Source: Atrichornis clamosus
Taxonomy: Eukaryota > Chordata > Aves > Passeriformes > Menuridae
DNA length: 64,000 nt
Direction of reading: 5' to 3'
Assembly (NCBI GenBank): GCA_013400975.1
Contig: WBMZ01000392.1
Location: forward strand, 62,001-126,000
The notes below the pieces were generated by a model. It saw only the letters and a program-made list of their open reading frames with translations. It was not told the origin of the DNA and did not search any database. Within the stretch, counting starts at the first letter, position 1, and every line of letters starts with the position of its first letter. Positions 22,381-34,100 of the stretch are shown here, in pieces. A program made the translations under genes and the position numbers.

Positions 22381-25300
22381 ATCAAGAAATTAGTCTCTTT
22401 GCCTGTAAAGTATGGAACCCAAAAAAACCTACTTGACAAGAGTTTAAAGGTAGAAGATGTATTCAGGAAAAATCAGTCAGCTTTGGCTAAAGAAAACACT
22501 TTATAGCATTCAGTTTAGGAATAACATAACAATAGGCTAGCTCTAAATGTGTGAGAAAGACACACACTTGAATCCAAATCTACATTTTTGAGGTTTCAGC
22601 TGCATTTTTCTCTTTGTTATTTTTTAAAACTAATATTGACTTGAAAATTTTGAAACTGGATCTGCATATTGTTTTCTTTCTTACTAACAAAATAGTTCAC
22701 TTTGCTCATTTCAAACCGTATTCCAAATAAAGAAGTCCAGAACTGAGGGTAGGGCATTCTTATAACCCAGAGTGAAACTATGATTTACCAAGAGCCAGAT
22801 CACATGAAGGAGACCTCTGTTCCATTTTTCTTTCATGTTCCACCTGGGCATGCTTCTGTGAGCTTTATGGAACAAGCAAGTTTATATCATGTCTCCCCCT
22901 AACTTTCTTACCCCACAGTTCATTTTTTAAGTCAACACATACAAAGATTTTGGCACTGTATCAAACTAATTAGTCTGTCAATAAATAAAAAAGGGTGGGC
23001 CTGTTGAAGTCAATAGAATTAGTAAACTCACCTCAGTTGAGCATTTGGCTATCTAGTTAGACACATATATTTTTTATTTTTATTTTTTTCAATTTCAGTA
23101 AGATTAAAGTTTTTTTTACTTACTTTTGAGTATTTGTATCTGGGAAAGTCATTGTTTGTTTGGGGTTTTTTAAACATGATGAGATTATATTTTGTTGCTT
23201 GCTTGCTTGCACTTTTCCCACTATTTTTCAAATCACAGTATTTTTAATCTGTATCACATTAAGCTACAACAAAAGGTCTGCAATGGATAGCAGGGTAATG
23301 CTAAATAAAGAAACAGATAAAAAATCAGTTCCATTTATACACAGCAATTCTTTATGTGCCCTGTATAGCCTACTGGCAATGCTCAATAAATAGTAATTAA
23401 ATTGCCAGCAATACACATTTGATAGAAGACTAAGAACACAGTGCATGCTTCTGCCTTCAGGATATGTGCTCTGCTTTTGTGCATCCCCTGGAAGTCAATA
23501 GAAAGCGCTGGAATTGTACAGCCCATCTCTGAGTGCTCATTATTTATGAACTGCGCTCAAGGGATTATTGAAGCATGAAGGCCAGATGTGACAGGGAAGT
23601 TAGATTTTTTTCTAATTACGATATTCTCCCTTTTTTTCCCCCCACCCATAAGGCATCACTTCCTTAAGAAAGAGTTTCTAAACATGGTGGTGCAATCAAG
23701 GGAAGACAAAAAATTTCATGTATGTATGGCTCCTCTATACACCAGGGATTAAAGAATCCTCCTGTGGTCCCTCTGACTAACCTGCTGATGCACAGACATA
23801 TGCAGTCCATGTCACTTAAAAGGAGCAATGCATTTTTACTCTCATTTCACAACTGCGGGGTTTTTTTTTTTCAGATGCAAAAGAAAGAAGATGATGCAAA
23901 ATGTCAGCAGAGCAGCAAAGCCCCTTCTGACCTCTCGCAAAAATCAGCAAGTCAGTCTCCTTGGAAAAGTCAAAATGCTAAGCCAGGGTAAAGGTTTTCT
24001 GTCTGAGGCAACTTTGTAATCTTGCAATTTATATTTAAAAAAATACAACTGGCAGAGGGTGGGGCTCATGCATTTGCCTTTGTTTTCAAAAACAGCTAAA
24101 ATTTTTTTGCCAATTCCATGCTGAAGTGAATACATGGGTAAATAGAGGAACATAATGTGAGAGAGACGTTTTTTTCCTGCTATCTGTTCTCATGCCTAAA
24201 GTCCTTGGGATTATGTTCAAGATAAAATAGGGAAGAGGAATGCTTTAGTTAAGTGTGTGCTTTGTGCAGTAAGAATAGGCTGAGTGGAATGTGGCAGGAT
24301 TTATACTCTGTGCAAAAAATTAGACAGGATTCTTAATATATATGACTCAAATTTCATCAATTCACAGTGTATTTTTCTTCCAAAACATCACAGCTGAGCA
24401 GCTGATTATCCAGTTATATGTGTAAGACATCAATTTTTTGGGACAAGTTAGGGACTTTTCCCAAGCAGAGCTGTTTATGAACATTCTTAACAGAACGTAT
24501 TTTTAATGAAAAGACATAATAACACATAGCTATATATTGATTTTAGAAAAAAATCAGCTGGAGAGGGTTTGTGATCCAGGGCTCTGCAGCTACCTCTGGT
24601 GACAGAAAGTGAGTGGGGAAGCAAAACGAAAATAAGTGAGAGTGGATCAGAGCTGAAAAAATTGTGCTTTATGATAAGAAAACAAGTGTTTCTCTACAAT
24701 ATACTTTTGAAAAACTATTCAGAATTTCTGTTTTCATTCCACTGAAGAACAAAAATTCATTTTAAAAACTTGAAACCTGTTATGAAACCAAATTGCCATC
24801 TCCCAGATAGCTTTAATCCTAAATCTTTTCAGGTGAAATTTTTGCCCGTTTGCAGTGGAAATATTGGTAATTCAGTTACAATTCCCCAGATTTTATGGGA
24901 ATCTATGGGATGAAAGGAGATGGATGAAAGCTAAAAGCTAATTTTACTTACTAGGAGTAGGATTTCACTGTGTTAGTGTGAATGGAAGTAAAGTAAAGGA
25001 ATCCCTTTCCCAGTGATCTCTCTTTGCACAGAACTTTCCCGCTGTAAGCAGGCTGGTAGTTCTGGACTGCAAATTGCATTGGCGGTTACAGCTTCCTTAG
25101 GTGTGGGGAAAAATATCTGCTCTCACTAACTCCAGCAAAACCTTCCTTTGTTTACATCAATGTGATTGTAAAGTGAACCGTGTTTTGCTCTGTGTGTTGA
25201 TGAGAAGGTGCAAGGCTGGAGGAAAATACCTGATTTTGACTGATGTATATATTATCTCTGCTGATGGTACTGCCATTGCACAAGCAGGGACAGGGATACC

Positions 25301-28300
25301 CATGCTTCCTAACCCGAGATCCCTTGCAATCTTCTGGACTCCTTCCTGTTGGCTTCAGTAGAGTTGGAATCAGTTGCATAGAGAGAGGTTTATGTTTCTT
25401 GCCGTGGCTGCTTGCTGCCTCGGCACAGGACTGCCTGTGGACTACTTTTGTTTTTGTCGTGCCACAGAGCCCATCTCTCCTGCTACAGAGGCAGTTGTTA
25501 TGGGAGCAGATGTTATTCATCAGGCAGACCTACCGGACAGAGGCATTTTAAGGTAATATGACCTCCTGCATGAGAAATACCAGATCTTATCCTTGAACAA
25601 ACAGAGCTCTCCTCTGCAGGCCCATGGGTGTCAGCGTGAGTTTCACAATGTGGCATTGGCTCCCATGGGCTACCATAATTTATCCTTCCATACTAAGTGC
25701 ATTCTTGCTAAACAGAGAATACCCAGAAAAGGCAAGGAATGTCTCTTGTGACCTGAAAACCAAACAAGTTAATTTTCTGAAATATATTTCAAAATATATA
25801 TGACTTTGTGGAGTGAAAACACCATAATCACTGCACGGAAAATGTCCAAAGCCAAGAAATACACATATAAAGTACTTCATTGTTTGATATTTGATATGTA
25901 CTTGGGAAACATTTCCAGTGCAGTAGTTTCTCCCTCTAAAGAATTCATAGTATTGAAAATCATTCCCTTCTTTTGATTGGACAACAGTCTAGGGCAGAAT
26001 TGGGGGATACTTAAGTTTTACATCCTGCTGAGTGTGCTTTCCACTTACCCTGATGGGAACACATTCATTTGGTGCAGATGAATCTTGTAGCAATCATTTA
26101 ATTTTAAATTTAAAATATATCTCCAACATCTGTCACCAAACAGACTATAGAAATGTTGTGTATATCGAAAAAATGGTTGATACATCATGCCTGTCAAAAT
26201 TTGTTAGACAAATCCCTTCTCTGTGTTGTGCATATTGACAAGTGAAATTTGGTAAGGATTTAATGTCTTCTTTGAATTCTCTGAGACCATATAAAGGTCA
26301 AGACATGAAAGAAGCAACAAATGCTCTGCACCTGAAAGTTATATTTGTGTTTTAAATGGGATTACCCAAGAATCTATGTGCATTGCCATTCTGAGTGCAT
26401 TTCAGCATCCAAATCTCAAGCAAAAGGAAAATATATTTCTTTAACTTTCCCTCTTTGATCTAGTTCCTCTTCAGTCTAAACCTATGTAAAATGGATTTGT
26501 TTGCTGTAGCAATAATAGATTTTCTATTTCCTGAACTGATTTTTATCCTGAACTGCATTGCTTTTGAATATCAATTTTTTTCCTGATATCATTTTAAACT
26601 CACAGTGTGAAAACAAAAAGAGAGAAACTAAATCCTTAAGTCTGTGATAAATAGCCTAAATCCATTAGCCAGAATTTTTTACAGACTTTAAGAGAGAATA
26701 TAGATATAGTCTGGACTTTTGGTAAAAGTACATTTCAGAAACTTCCCAAACACCTGAAGACTAAAATCTTCACCACATGGATTATCTTCTGCAATCCTTT
26801 GGAAACTAGAAACATCTTTGCAAAGTATTATTGTCTTGATGTGGTCTATTCTTTTTATTTTCATGCATTTTTAAAAATCTCAATTAACACATGTCCTACA
26901 AAGAAAATATCCTGTGGGCCTGCCTGGATGTACTTTCCCCCATCTCATTGTGAAGGATACCTAAGGGCAAAATTAACAATTTCTGCACATATCTTGAAAC
27001 AACAAGTAGATCAGAGTCACAGAGCATTAAAAAAAGCAAGTGAACACTGTGCCACTAACAACCATTGAAACAAGGCAGAAATAAAAATACTCTCCCAAAA
27101 GCAGCAGGGTACTGTACATGAGTAGGTGTCAGTGCTGGCATCAACACTGCTGCCTTAGGGCACATTAGGGTCTGAGGATTTCTACAGCTGTTAACTACAT
27201 CTTGCAACACTGCAGATCTTGCAGCCTAGAACTGGTAAATATAGTGCCATGAATTCAACTGGTCTGTATTAAGTATCACACAAGGAAAAGTACGGGCAGT
27301 ATAGAAAAAAAATCCCAAACAATAACATCTCTGGTTTCAAGAAAAAGTAAAAACCCCCCAAAACACCCCAAAAAGACCGCTTTTCCTCAAAGATCTGTAT
27401 ATATTGGTGCTGTTGTTATTATTATGTTGATAGTAACCCATTAGTACTAAGGCACTTAATCTGTTATTCTTCTGTAAGTACAGGTTTGGCTGCAGATACG
27501 GTTTTGTTTTTCTGGACCTCTGTCATCAAGAGAGAATTTGCATTCTGTCTTTGGGCAGCTGATAGCATTGCAAGCTAAACTCTGCATCTTACTACATTGG
27601 GCAAACCTGAAAATATACTTAATAGGCATGGTTTTATCTAACTGGTTTTGATCCACAAAAAGGAGTTTTTGCCTCCTGTACTAGAGAAGATACTTTCACT
27701 CACACGCCTCCTTGTTCTTGTTAGGATTATATGTAATAAACCCTTGGTCCAAAACCTTTGAGAAAATCTCCAAGCCTCTTGGTGAAGTTATGGGAAGGTT
27801 TTCCTCTCTGTTCTGATGGAACCATGTGATGTAGTTGTCCATAGGATAAAAGTGACTGAATACGATGGTGCATATCATTCCTTCTGAGTGCCACCTGCAA
27901 TCCTGTGCACCTCAGCTTGCCAGAGGTGCTCACACACCAGAGGGAATTTTCAGAATGGCAATTTTGAAGTAGAGGGTTTCAGCACTACATTTCAGGAAAA
28001 GTAAATAAAGGTGCTCTTGCTGTTGAAAGCTAGAACAGAATAGCATTTTTTCTGTTTTTTTCAGGTAAGCTGTGAAATGTGTCTTATTGTTAAGACCCCA
28101 AAAAAATTTATAACCCAGAAATCAGAGAAGAAAGTCAATTTTTAGTCTTTGGAGTATGAAAAGCAAAATGGAGCTCTTATTGAAACATTCCACAGCTTTC
28201 TCTAGAGGGTTGAGTTAAATGGATAGGATCTCCATCTAGAGGCACAGATAAGCATCTGCCACAAAAAACATTCATTTCCAGAGGGAGGATGGCTTCAAAA

Positions 28301-28462
28301 TATGTTGAAAATTTAGATACTTACTTATCTCTGGTGGAGGAGCCCCACATTTTATTGCAACTTACATTTTATTATAATTAATGAGCAGAGATACAATTTG
28401 ATGAAAATCTGAAACCATTACAGTTCAATATTCCTGAAGCAAACAGTCTGAATGAAGAGGTA
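22381..28462. other. Presumed CHRM2 5' intron, proximal part
   Basis: AT-rich, without recognised genes. A consensus donor on the minus strand, GAG/GTGAGT, lies at 23034-23026, but I could not pair it with a good acceptor further upstream. Short TTGC repeats occur near 23200. No mobile element was recognised. Confidence 0.5.
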
Positions 28463-28606
28463 ATGACCCTGAGATTAGCTCAGTTCTTCAGAGCATGGTT
28501 CTAAAAACACCAAAGTTGTGGGTTCAATCCCTGGATGGGCCACTCACTTAAGAGTTGGATTTGATGGTCCTTGTGAGTCCCCTCCAACTCAGAATATTCT
28601 GTGATC
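28463..28606 (+). mobile_element. tRNA-Ile/CR1 SINE (TguSINE1-like)
   Basis: A tRNA-Ile-like head is followed by a LINE-like tail. The head has A-box TTAGCTCAGTTC near 28474, an anticodon arm now reading TTCTAAAAACACC, and B box GGTTCAATCC at 28521-28530, ending GGGCCACTC. The tail has AAGAGTTGGATTTGATGGTCC, the CTCCAACTCAGAATATTC block and the terminal ATTCTGTGATCT, like CR1 3' ends. Such an element would use CR1 enzymes for retrotransposition (family knowledge). It lies antisense to CHRM2, presumably in an intron. The anticodon region and A-box show decay, so it is not recent. Confidence 0.85.
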
Positions 28607-29365
28607 TAGTTAGACTGGGGCAATCACTGCATAGAAACATGTGCTTAGGCCTGAGCTCATTCTCTGAAACGACCATTATTTAGTCTTCAATTTGGTCATG
28701 ATCCAACTCAGTGTTTCAGAGTAGATCATAAATGGGTCAGAAGAGCGGCTGATGTCATCAAAAGGTAAGAAACTAGGGGCTAACTCATGCCACACACACG
28801 TTTCATCAGTGCACCTGTACTGATTTCCACTGGCAGAGGTTATAGAGACAACTAGAAAAGGGACACTAAAGTGACACATTTCAGTAAGTCACTTCTCTTT
28901 TCCTCCTTGCTCTGCACCACTCTTGCTGGAAATTGACTGAAGCTCCTCACAGAATCAACCTCAACAAAACAAGTTTTATCTTACTATAACTATCTTCTTG
29001 AAGTACTTTAGATAAGATGCTCCTACTAGCCCTCAGACTAAAACTATACCTATCCTCAACCATGAGAAAAGTTGCCTCAGCAGAAAGTTATTTAAGTTTC
29101 TGTTAAGATTGAATTGAAGATCATTAGGTTCAAGGATATGTTCTTTGAAGGAAGAGCGTGGTGAGAGTTAAGTAGTCCCTCTGCAGCCCAGCACAAATTG
29201 TAGGCACAGTACTTCATTATCCTCATATCAGCTATCACGCCTGTGCTATTAAATAGAAAAACCTTATGAGAGCTACTCAAAGTCCCTGAGTGACAAGTGG
29301 TGGAGAGGCTGAAAGAGGAGAGGGATCAGAAGGCTGACTGAAACAAACTCAGAATTTATTCTTAC

Positions 29366-29421
29366 CTGAAGCTGATATAGAAGAGAAACGTATCTCTCTT
29401 ATAATACACATACAAGTAGAT
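29366..29421 (-). other. Candidate 56-base 5' non-coding exon of CHRM2
   Basis: On the minus strand a ten-T run ends in AG (29423-29422) and 56 bases later the sequence TTCAG/GTAAGAAT makes a near-consensus donor (GT at 29365-29364). The spacing suits a small 5' UTR exon about 7 kb before the coding exon, and the upstream minus strand is T/G-rich over about 100 bases. Chance pairing in AT-rich DNA is a real possibility; only transcript reads would decide. Confidence 0.25.
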
Positions 29422-29423
29422 CT

Positions 29424-29526
29424 AAAAAAAAAATCCCACCTAAACCAACCAAGCAAACAAAGAAGAAGACCACCCCAAACAAAACAAAATAATAAAAAAT
29501 CCTCAAACAATCAAAATCCAAACCCT
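29424..29526 (+). repeat. A/C-rich strand-asymmetric tract
   Basis: About 100 bases dominated by A and C with very few T or G, such as CCTAAACCAACCAAGCAAAC and CCAAACAAAACAAAATAAT. Low complexity; it provides the T-rich run before the candidate acceptor on the minus strand. Confidence 0.6.
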
Positions 29527-31076
29527 ACTCTTTCTGGTCTTTTCTGGTGTAAATTTTTTTTCTGCAAGAGCCTGTAGGAATATTGGTTATGGAAAAATAA
29601 CAGAGAACTATGACACAGTACAGGGAGAGTCTATCAGAGACCCACAGATCAACCCCCTCAACCTGCTAGTGAGTCCAGAAAAGATGCTGTGATATTCCAG
29701 TGAATGTCTGCAAATCCCTCCAAGTCTTTTTGGGATTGTGAATAAACCCATGGAGATTGTCACTGTTCTTCAGAGATTTTGCAGCCTTCAGTAGGGCCTC
29801 TGACAGGAATACTAACATATAAGGGCACAAAGAGACTGAAGCTAAAGAAAGCCTTTCCTTTTCCCTTGGTTGTAAATGGTGTTAGTACATTGCTTTTGCC
29901 AGGGATTTTCTTATTCACTCACCAAGATTCATCAGAATCACTGGTGATGCTTCTAGATGATCTTTGAACCTGCTTTGGAAAGTACGCAGTTTCTTTACTC
30001 AGCAAATGCTTTTAAAATTCTTTTAAACACCATCATGATCAGTCTTACATGAAGTTCTCAAGAGTTTGAAAATCTCCTCTGTTCTGCTTCTGTGTCCATT
30101 AACTCTGGGGATTTTTACACATCTTCCATCTTAACAGCTTACCTAAAATATAGATTAGAAGCACAGAGAAGAATGCTGACTCAGATCTAACAGGGAATGG
30201 CTCAAATTCTTTGCAAGCATTTAAGCATGTATTGAACAGAAGTTCAAACTTGTTTCTTAGAGGGCAGCTAAATCTTTTTTATGCCTGTATTACTGTAGAC
30301 TGCATTTGAAGCAGTGACAGTGAAATACTGAAGGAACTTAATTAGATTTTTACCTTACCAGAAAGCAGTGATACCTAAATTCCCAAATCAGAATCTATTA
30401 TTTCCAGCTCATTCTGCAGCCTGAGAAAAGTTTGTGAAAGATGGAAAGACGGCAGCAATGCCTAGCAAAATATTTATAAAAACATTTAAAAATCTCAAAT
30501 TAAGTGCCTGCTGCAGCTAATTATAAGTATGTTGATCACAGCTATGAATGTATCCTGTGGGTCTGCATGATCACCTCCCCATTTGTGAACAGAGAAACTC
30601 AAAGATTGCATATTCCTTACCAAATAAGTATTTATTTAGCAGTTTTTCATAGCTTCTGCATTATTATAGGTTCTCTAAGTCTCTGACTGTGCTACGTTTC
30701 ACTATATGACTGCTACCTATTTTAATCACATAGACTATGGTTACAGACTAATTGCATTTTGACTCCATTATAGGTTTAAGAAATCCGTGTCTAAATCTGC
30801 CTCTGATGCATGGATCCAGATATTGGTCTCAACATGCTGCAGCTACTCTTAGAAAGATTAAATACCTTAGCTTTGCATTAATTCACCATGCCATTAAGAG
30901 AAGCTCCTATCCTCTGCTAAAATATAATGTAATATTTAACAAGGTTAACTTAATAACAGAAAACTGGGGGACTTGTCTCTGACCATGTACCTTCTGTAAA
31001 AATTATATTCAACATTACTGAGCCAGGAAGACTAAAATACATAAGCAAATACCCTCAAGCTCTCTGCTCATTTTGA

Positions 31077-31144
31077 TTTTTAAAGAGTTCACATCCAAAA
31101 GTTATTTTTAAAGAGTTCACATGCAAAAAGTGTTCACATCCAAC
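31077..31144. repeat. 28-base tandem duplication with partial third copy
   Basis: The unit beginning TTTTTAAAGAGTTCACATCC (31077-31104) is followed head-to-tail by a copy at 31105-31132 that differs at a few positions near its 3' end, and then by the partial copy TTCACATCCAAC. A local slippage or duplication event. Confidence 0.85.
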
Positions 31145-34100
31145 TTTGACCTCTCTTGAATAAAATAATGGGAACATTTGAAATGCAGGGTTTCAGAAGG
31201 GCTAAATCAGATTATTTGAAGCCAAAACTATTAAAAGCCTGAGGGGCATTAACTAGCACAGGGGAGAGAAGAGCAGGACATTCCTGTATGCATAGATCTG
31301 CACTTCACAAACCGATCTTGTTACTTCACCAATGAAGTCTGTGTGATACAAACCTTCCACAGAGTGATGGTGATGAATATACTCAATGTCCTTTGCACAT
31401 TCCATTCTACTTAAAAAATGAGTTTTTATTTAAAAGAGAGAAACACGTTGACTTTGAAATTCACAGACTCTGTCATTGGATTTTACCTCATGGGAAGCTC
31501 TTTCACGTCATGGCAGAAGCACCACGTCAGCCTCAGCATGACTGTTGCTAGAATGACTTGACTTGCATGAAGTAAGTTCCTCTCCAGTTTGTGGTGTTGA
31601 GGATCTCAAACTCTTTTTATTAGTGTCCTGAAATTCCACAATTATGCTGTGCATTACCCTCTCCCTTTCTTTGGCAGGCTTATCCTTTACTGTCTGCAAG
31701 CTTCCTTTTTTCTTCTTCTTCATCTCAGACCACTTTTCCAGAGCAAACATGTCTAAGGAGAAAAAGACTACTAACTAATATATTTTGATTCCTGAGGTTT
31801 CACTTTACCCTATTCTGCAGTGGACCACTTCTCTGAATCTAAATCCATCTTTACATAACAACTCTTTAAATTGGGACTTCACGGTAAAGCAAACTTACGG
31901 GAAGTAAAATTAAATCTAGATAGGAGCGGTATCTAGTAATGTACCTAGGAAACAATCACCTCCATCAATCTGCTGAGTCCCTGAGGTGTCATGTTGGAGA
32001 TTAAATCCCTCCCACTGTGCCATGCAACAGCAGCAGAACCGCTCAGCAGTGATTGCTGCATTGCAACGTGCCTCCACACAGCACAAACCTATCTGAGGAG
32101 CACAAGTACATACCTAGAGAGAGACATGCAAGGATGTGTGGGCAAAATAATAAATGGGGTGAAAGTAAGAAGGAGGAAATGCGGACCAGACTGAGGTATG
32201 AACGAAAAAGAAAAGAAGTTAATTAGAGGAAAGCAAGAGAGAGTGACTGCAAAGGAAACAGTTCTGCAAGAGCATTCACCTGGGCTCTTCAAAGTGTCAC
32301 CTCTTAATGCCTGTTTTCAGTAGAAATTCCTCACTGACCCTAGTTTCAGTACCTGTCTGTATTATACAAGAACAGCCCACAGAGAGGTAGGCTAGCATTT
32401 CTTCAAGCCCTGCACTTTGAAAAGTATTGTGGAGACACTGAAGTGACTTGAAATTCTGAAATCTCACCTCAATAGTCATTCAAATATTTAAGTTCTTAAA
32501 TCCATTGCCATTTAATGAGACTTGTCCTCCATAACCTCTTTAAAGAAGGGGATAGAGATGATTTTTTCAAAAAGTTATCCTTTTCTTTCTTAATCAGGAA
32601 TTGCAGTGTATTTAATATTTGTATAGAGATGATTTTTTTCCCCAGTATATTTGTTTTGTTGTTTTCTGTGGTACTATCTATATTGTGAACCTGAACTAAT
32701 TTCCTTCTTTTCCTGTCATTATTTTCTTTCTTAGTTCTGCAGCAAAGCCATGACCTTGTGTCTGGGATCATTAACAACCAATTCCACAAACGATCTGCCT
32801 CCAAAAGTATGAGGTTCTGATAATCAAGCAGGATTCAGATTTTTATCTCCAGGTAAAGGTGGCATAATCATAAGGTTTCTATATTACCCTGAGGATGAGT
32901 AAAATGTTCAAAGACACAAAGGAAGGAAATTACGTAAAGTAAACAGAAAAGGGAAACTCTGGCTGAACTTGGGGGACCCCTGGAGTGGAGTGTCCAGCAC
33001 ATCACACCCCTTCTGTCTCAGCTGAACTGGCAGAGGCACAGCTCAGCACTGTGGAACAGCCACAGCTCTCCGTGAAGTCACATCTTGGGAATTTCAGTTT
33101 TTATGGTATCTCTTTTTCCCCTGCTCTTGGTTGTAGTACTAAGTGCTGCCTCAGCATCTCCTCAACAGTGACACTTTTCCCTCAGGTATTTGCAGCAGCT
33201 TTGCATTAGGACCTGATCTGTAACATACAGGTCAGGGACAGACCTATGTCACTCTTCTCACTCACTCAGTTCCCTTTTCCTTTTACCTTGCTGCCTAATG
33301 CAATACCTGCTACCCTTCAGCCTGTCTGGTCTTTCTCATCTTGTTCATCTGCTCTCAGCTGTTCAGATAGTTTTCTGGCTATCATTTTCCTTAGGTTACC
33401 ACTGTGTTGCTTTTCTCATCTTTGGTCTAATGGTTATTGCCTTTGCTGGCAGCACTCATCTTCTATTTCTTGGAGTGCTTTAAACTGCAGAAAGACAAGA
33501 GAGATTGCTGCAGTCTCAAATAAACCTCCTAAGGGGTGTAGCAGGAAGCGATGCTGTAATGGCACACTGTGGTGCTGCCCTCCCACTAGAAAGAATAATG
33601 GGTGAGGTTGATCTCTGGCTCTACCAGACAACTTACAGAAACCGTCCTAACCCTCTAAAGCTTTTCTATGAAGTTTATAAGAAACTGATATGTCATTACT
33701 GACTGTTCCATAATCACAAGAGACAATTTTGCTCCCTGTTTGAGAATTATCAGTGAGGCAAAAAATATATTTTGTGGAATATCCTTTATGTAAGAGAAGT
33801 AATGAAAATTGTTTAGGATGAAAAATGCAGAATACTCATGACTGGAGAATAAGGAGATATAACTAATCATGACTGAAGTATTCTGACAATCTGTGTGTTA
33901 GATTATGAAGTGAATCAGACCCACCTGAGCAGGAATTGTTTTTAGGAAGTATGAAGAATGATTTATGGTGAGGATAGTTTGAAGGGACCGCCTTACAACA
34001 GTAGAGAAGTTGCAGTGTGTTTTTAACTATCAGAAAGTACCCAGTAGTAACAGAGCAACAGCAGGACTATGGAAAAGAAGATGGTAACATTACCTAACTT

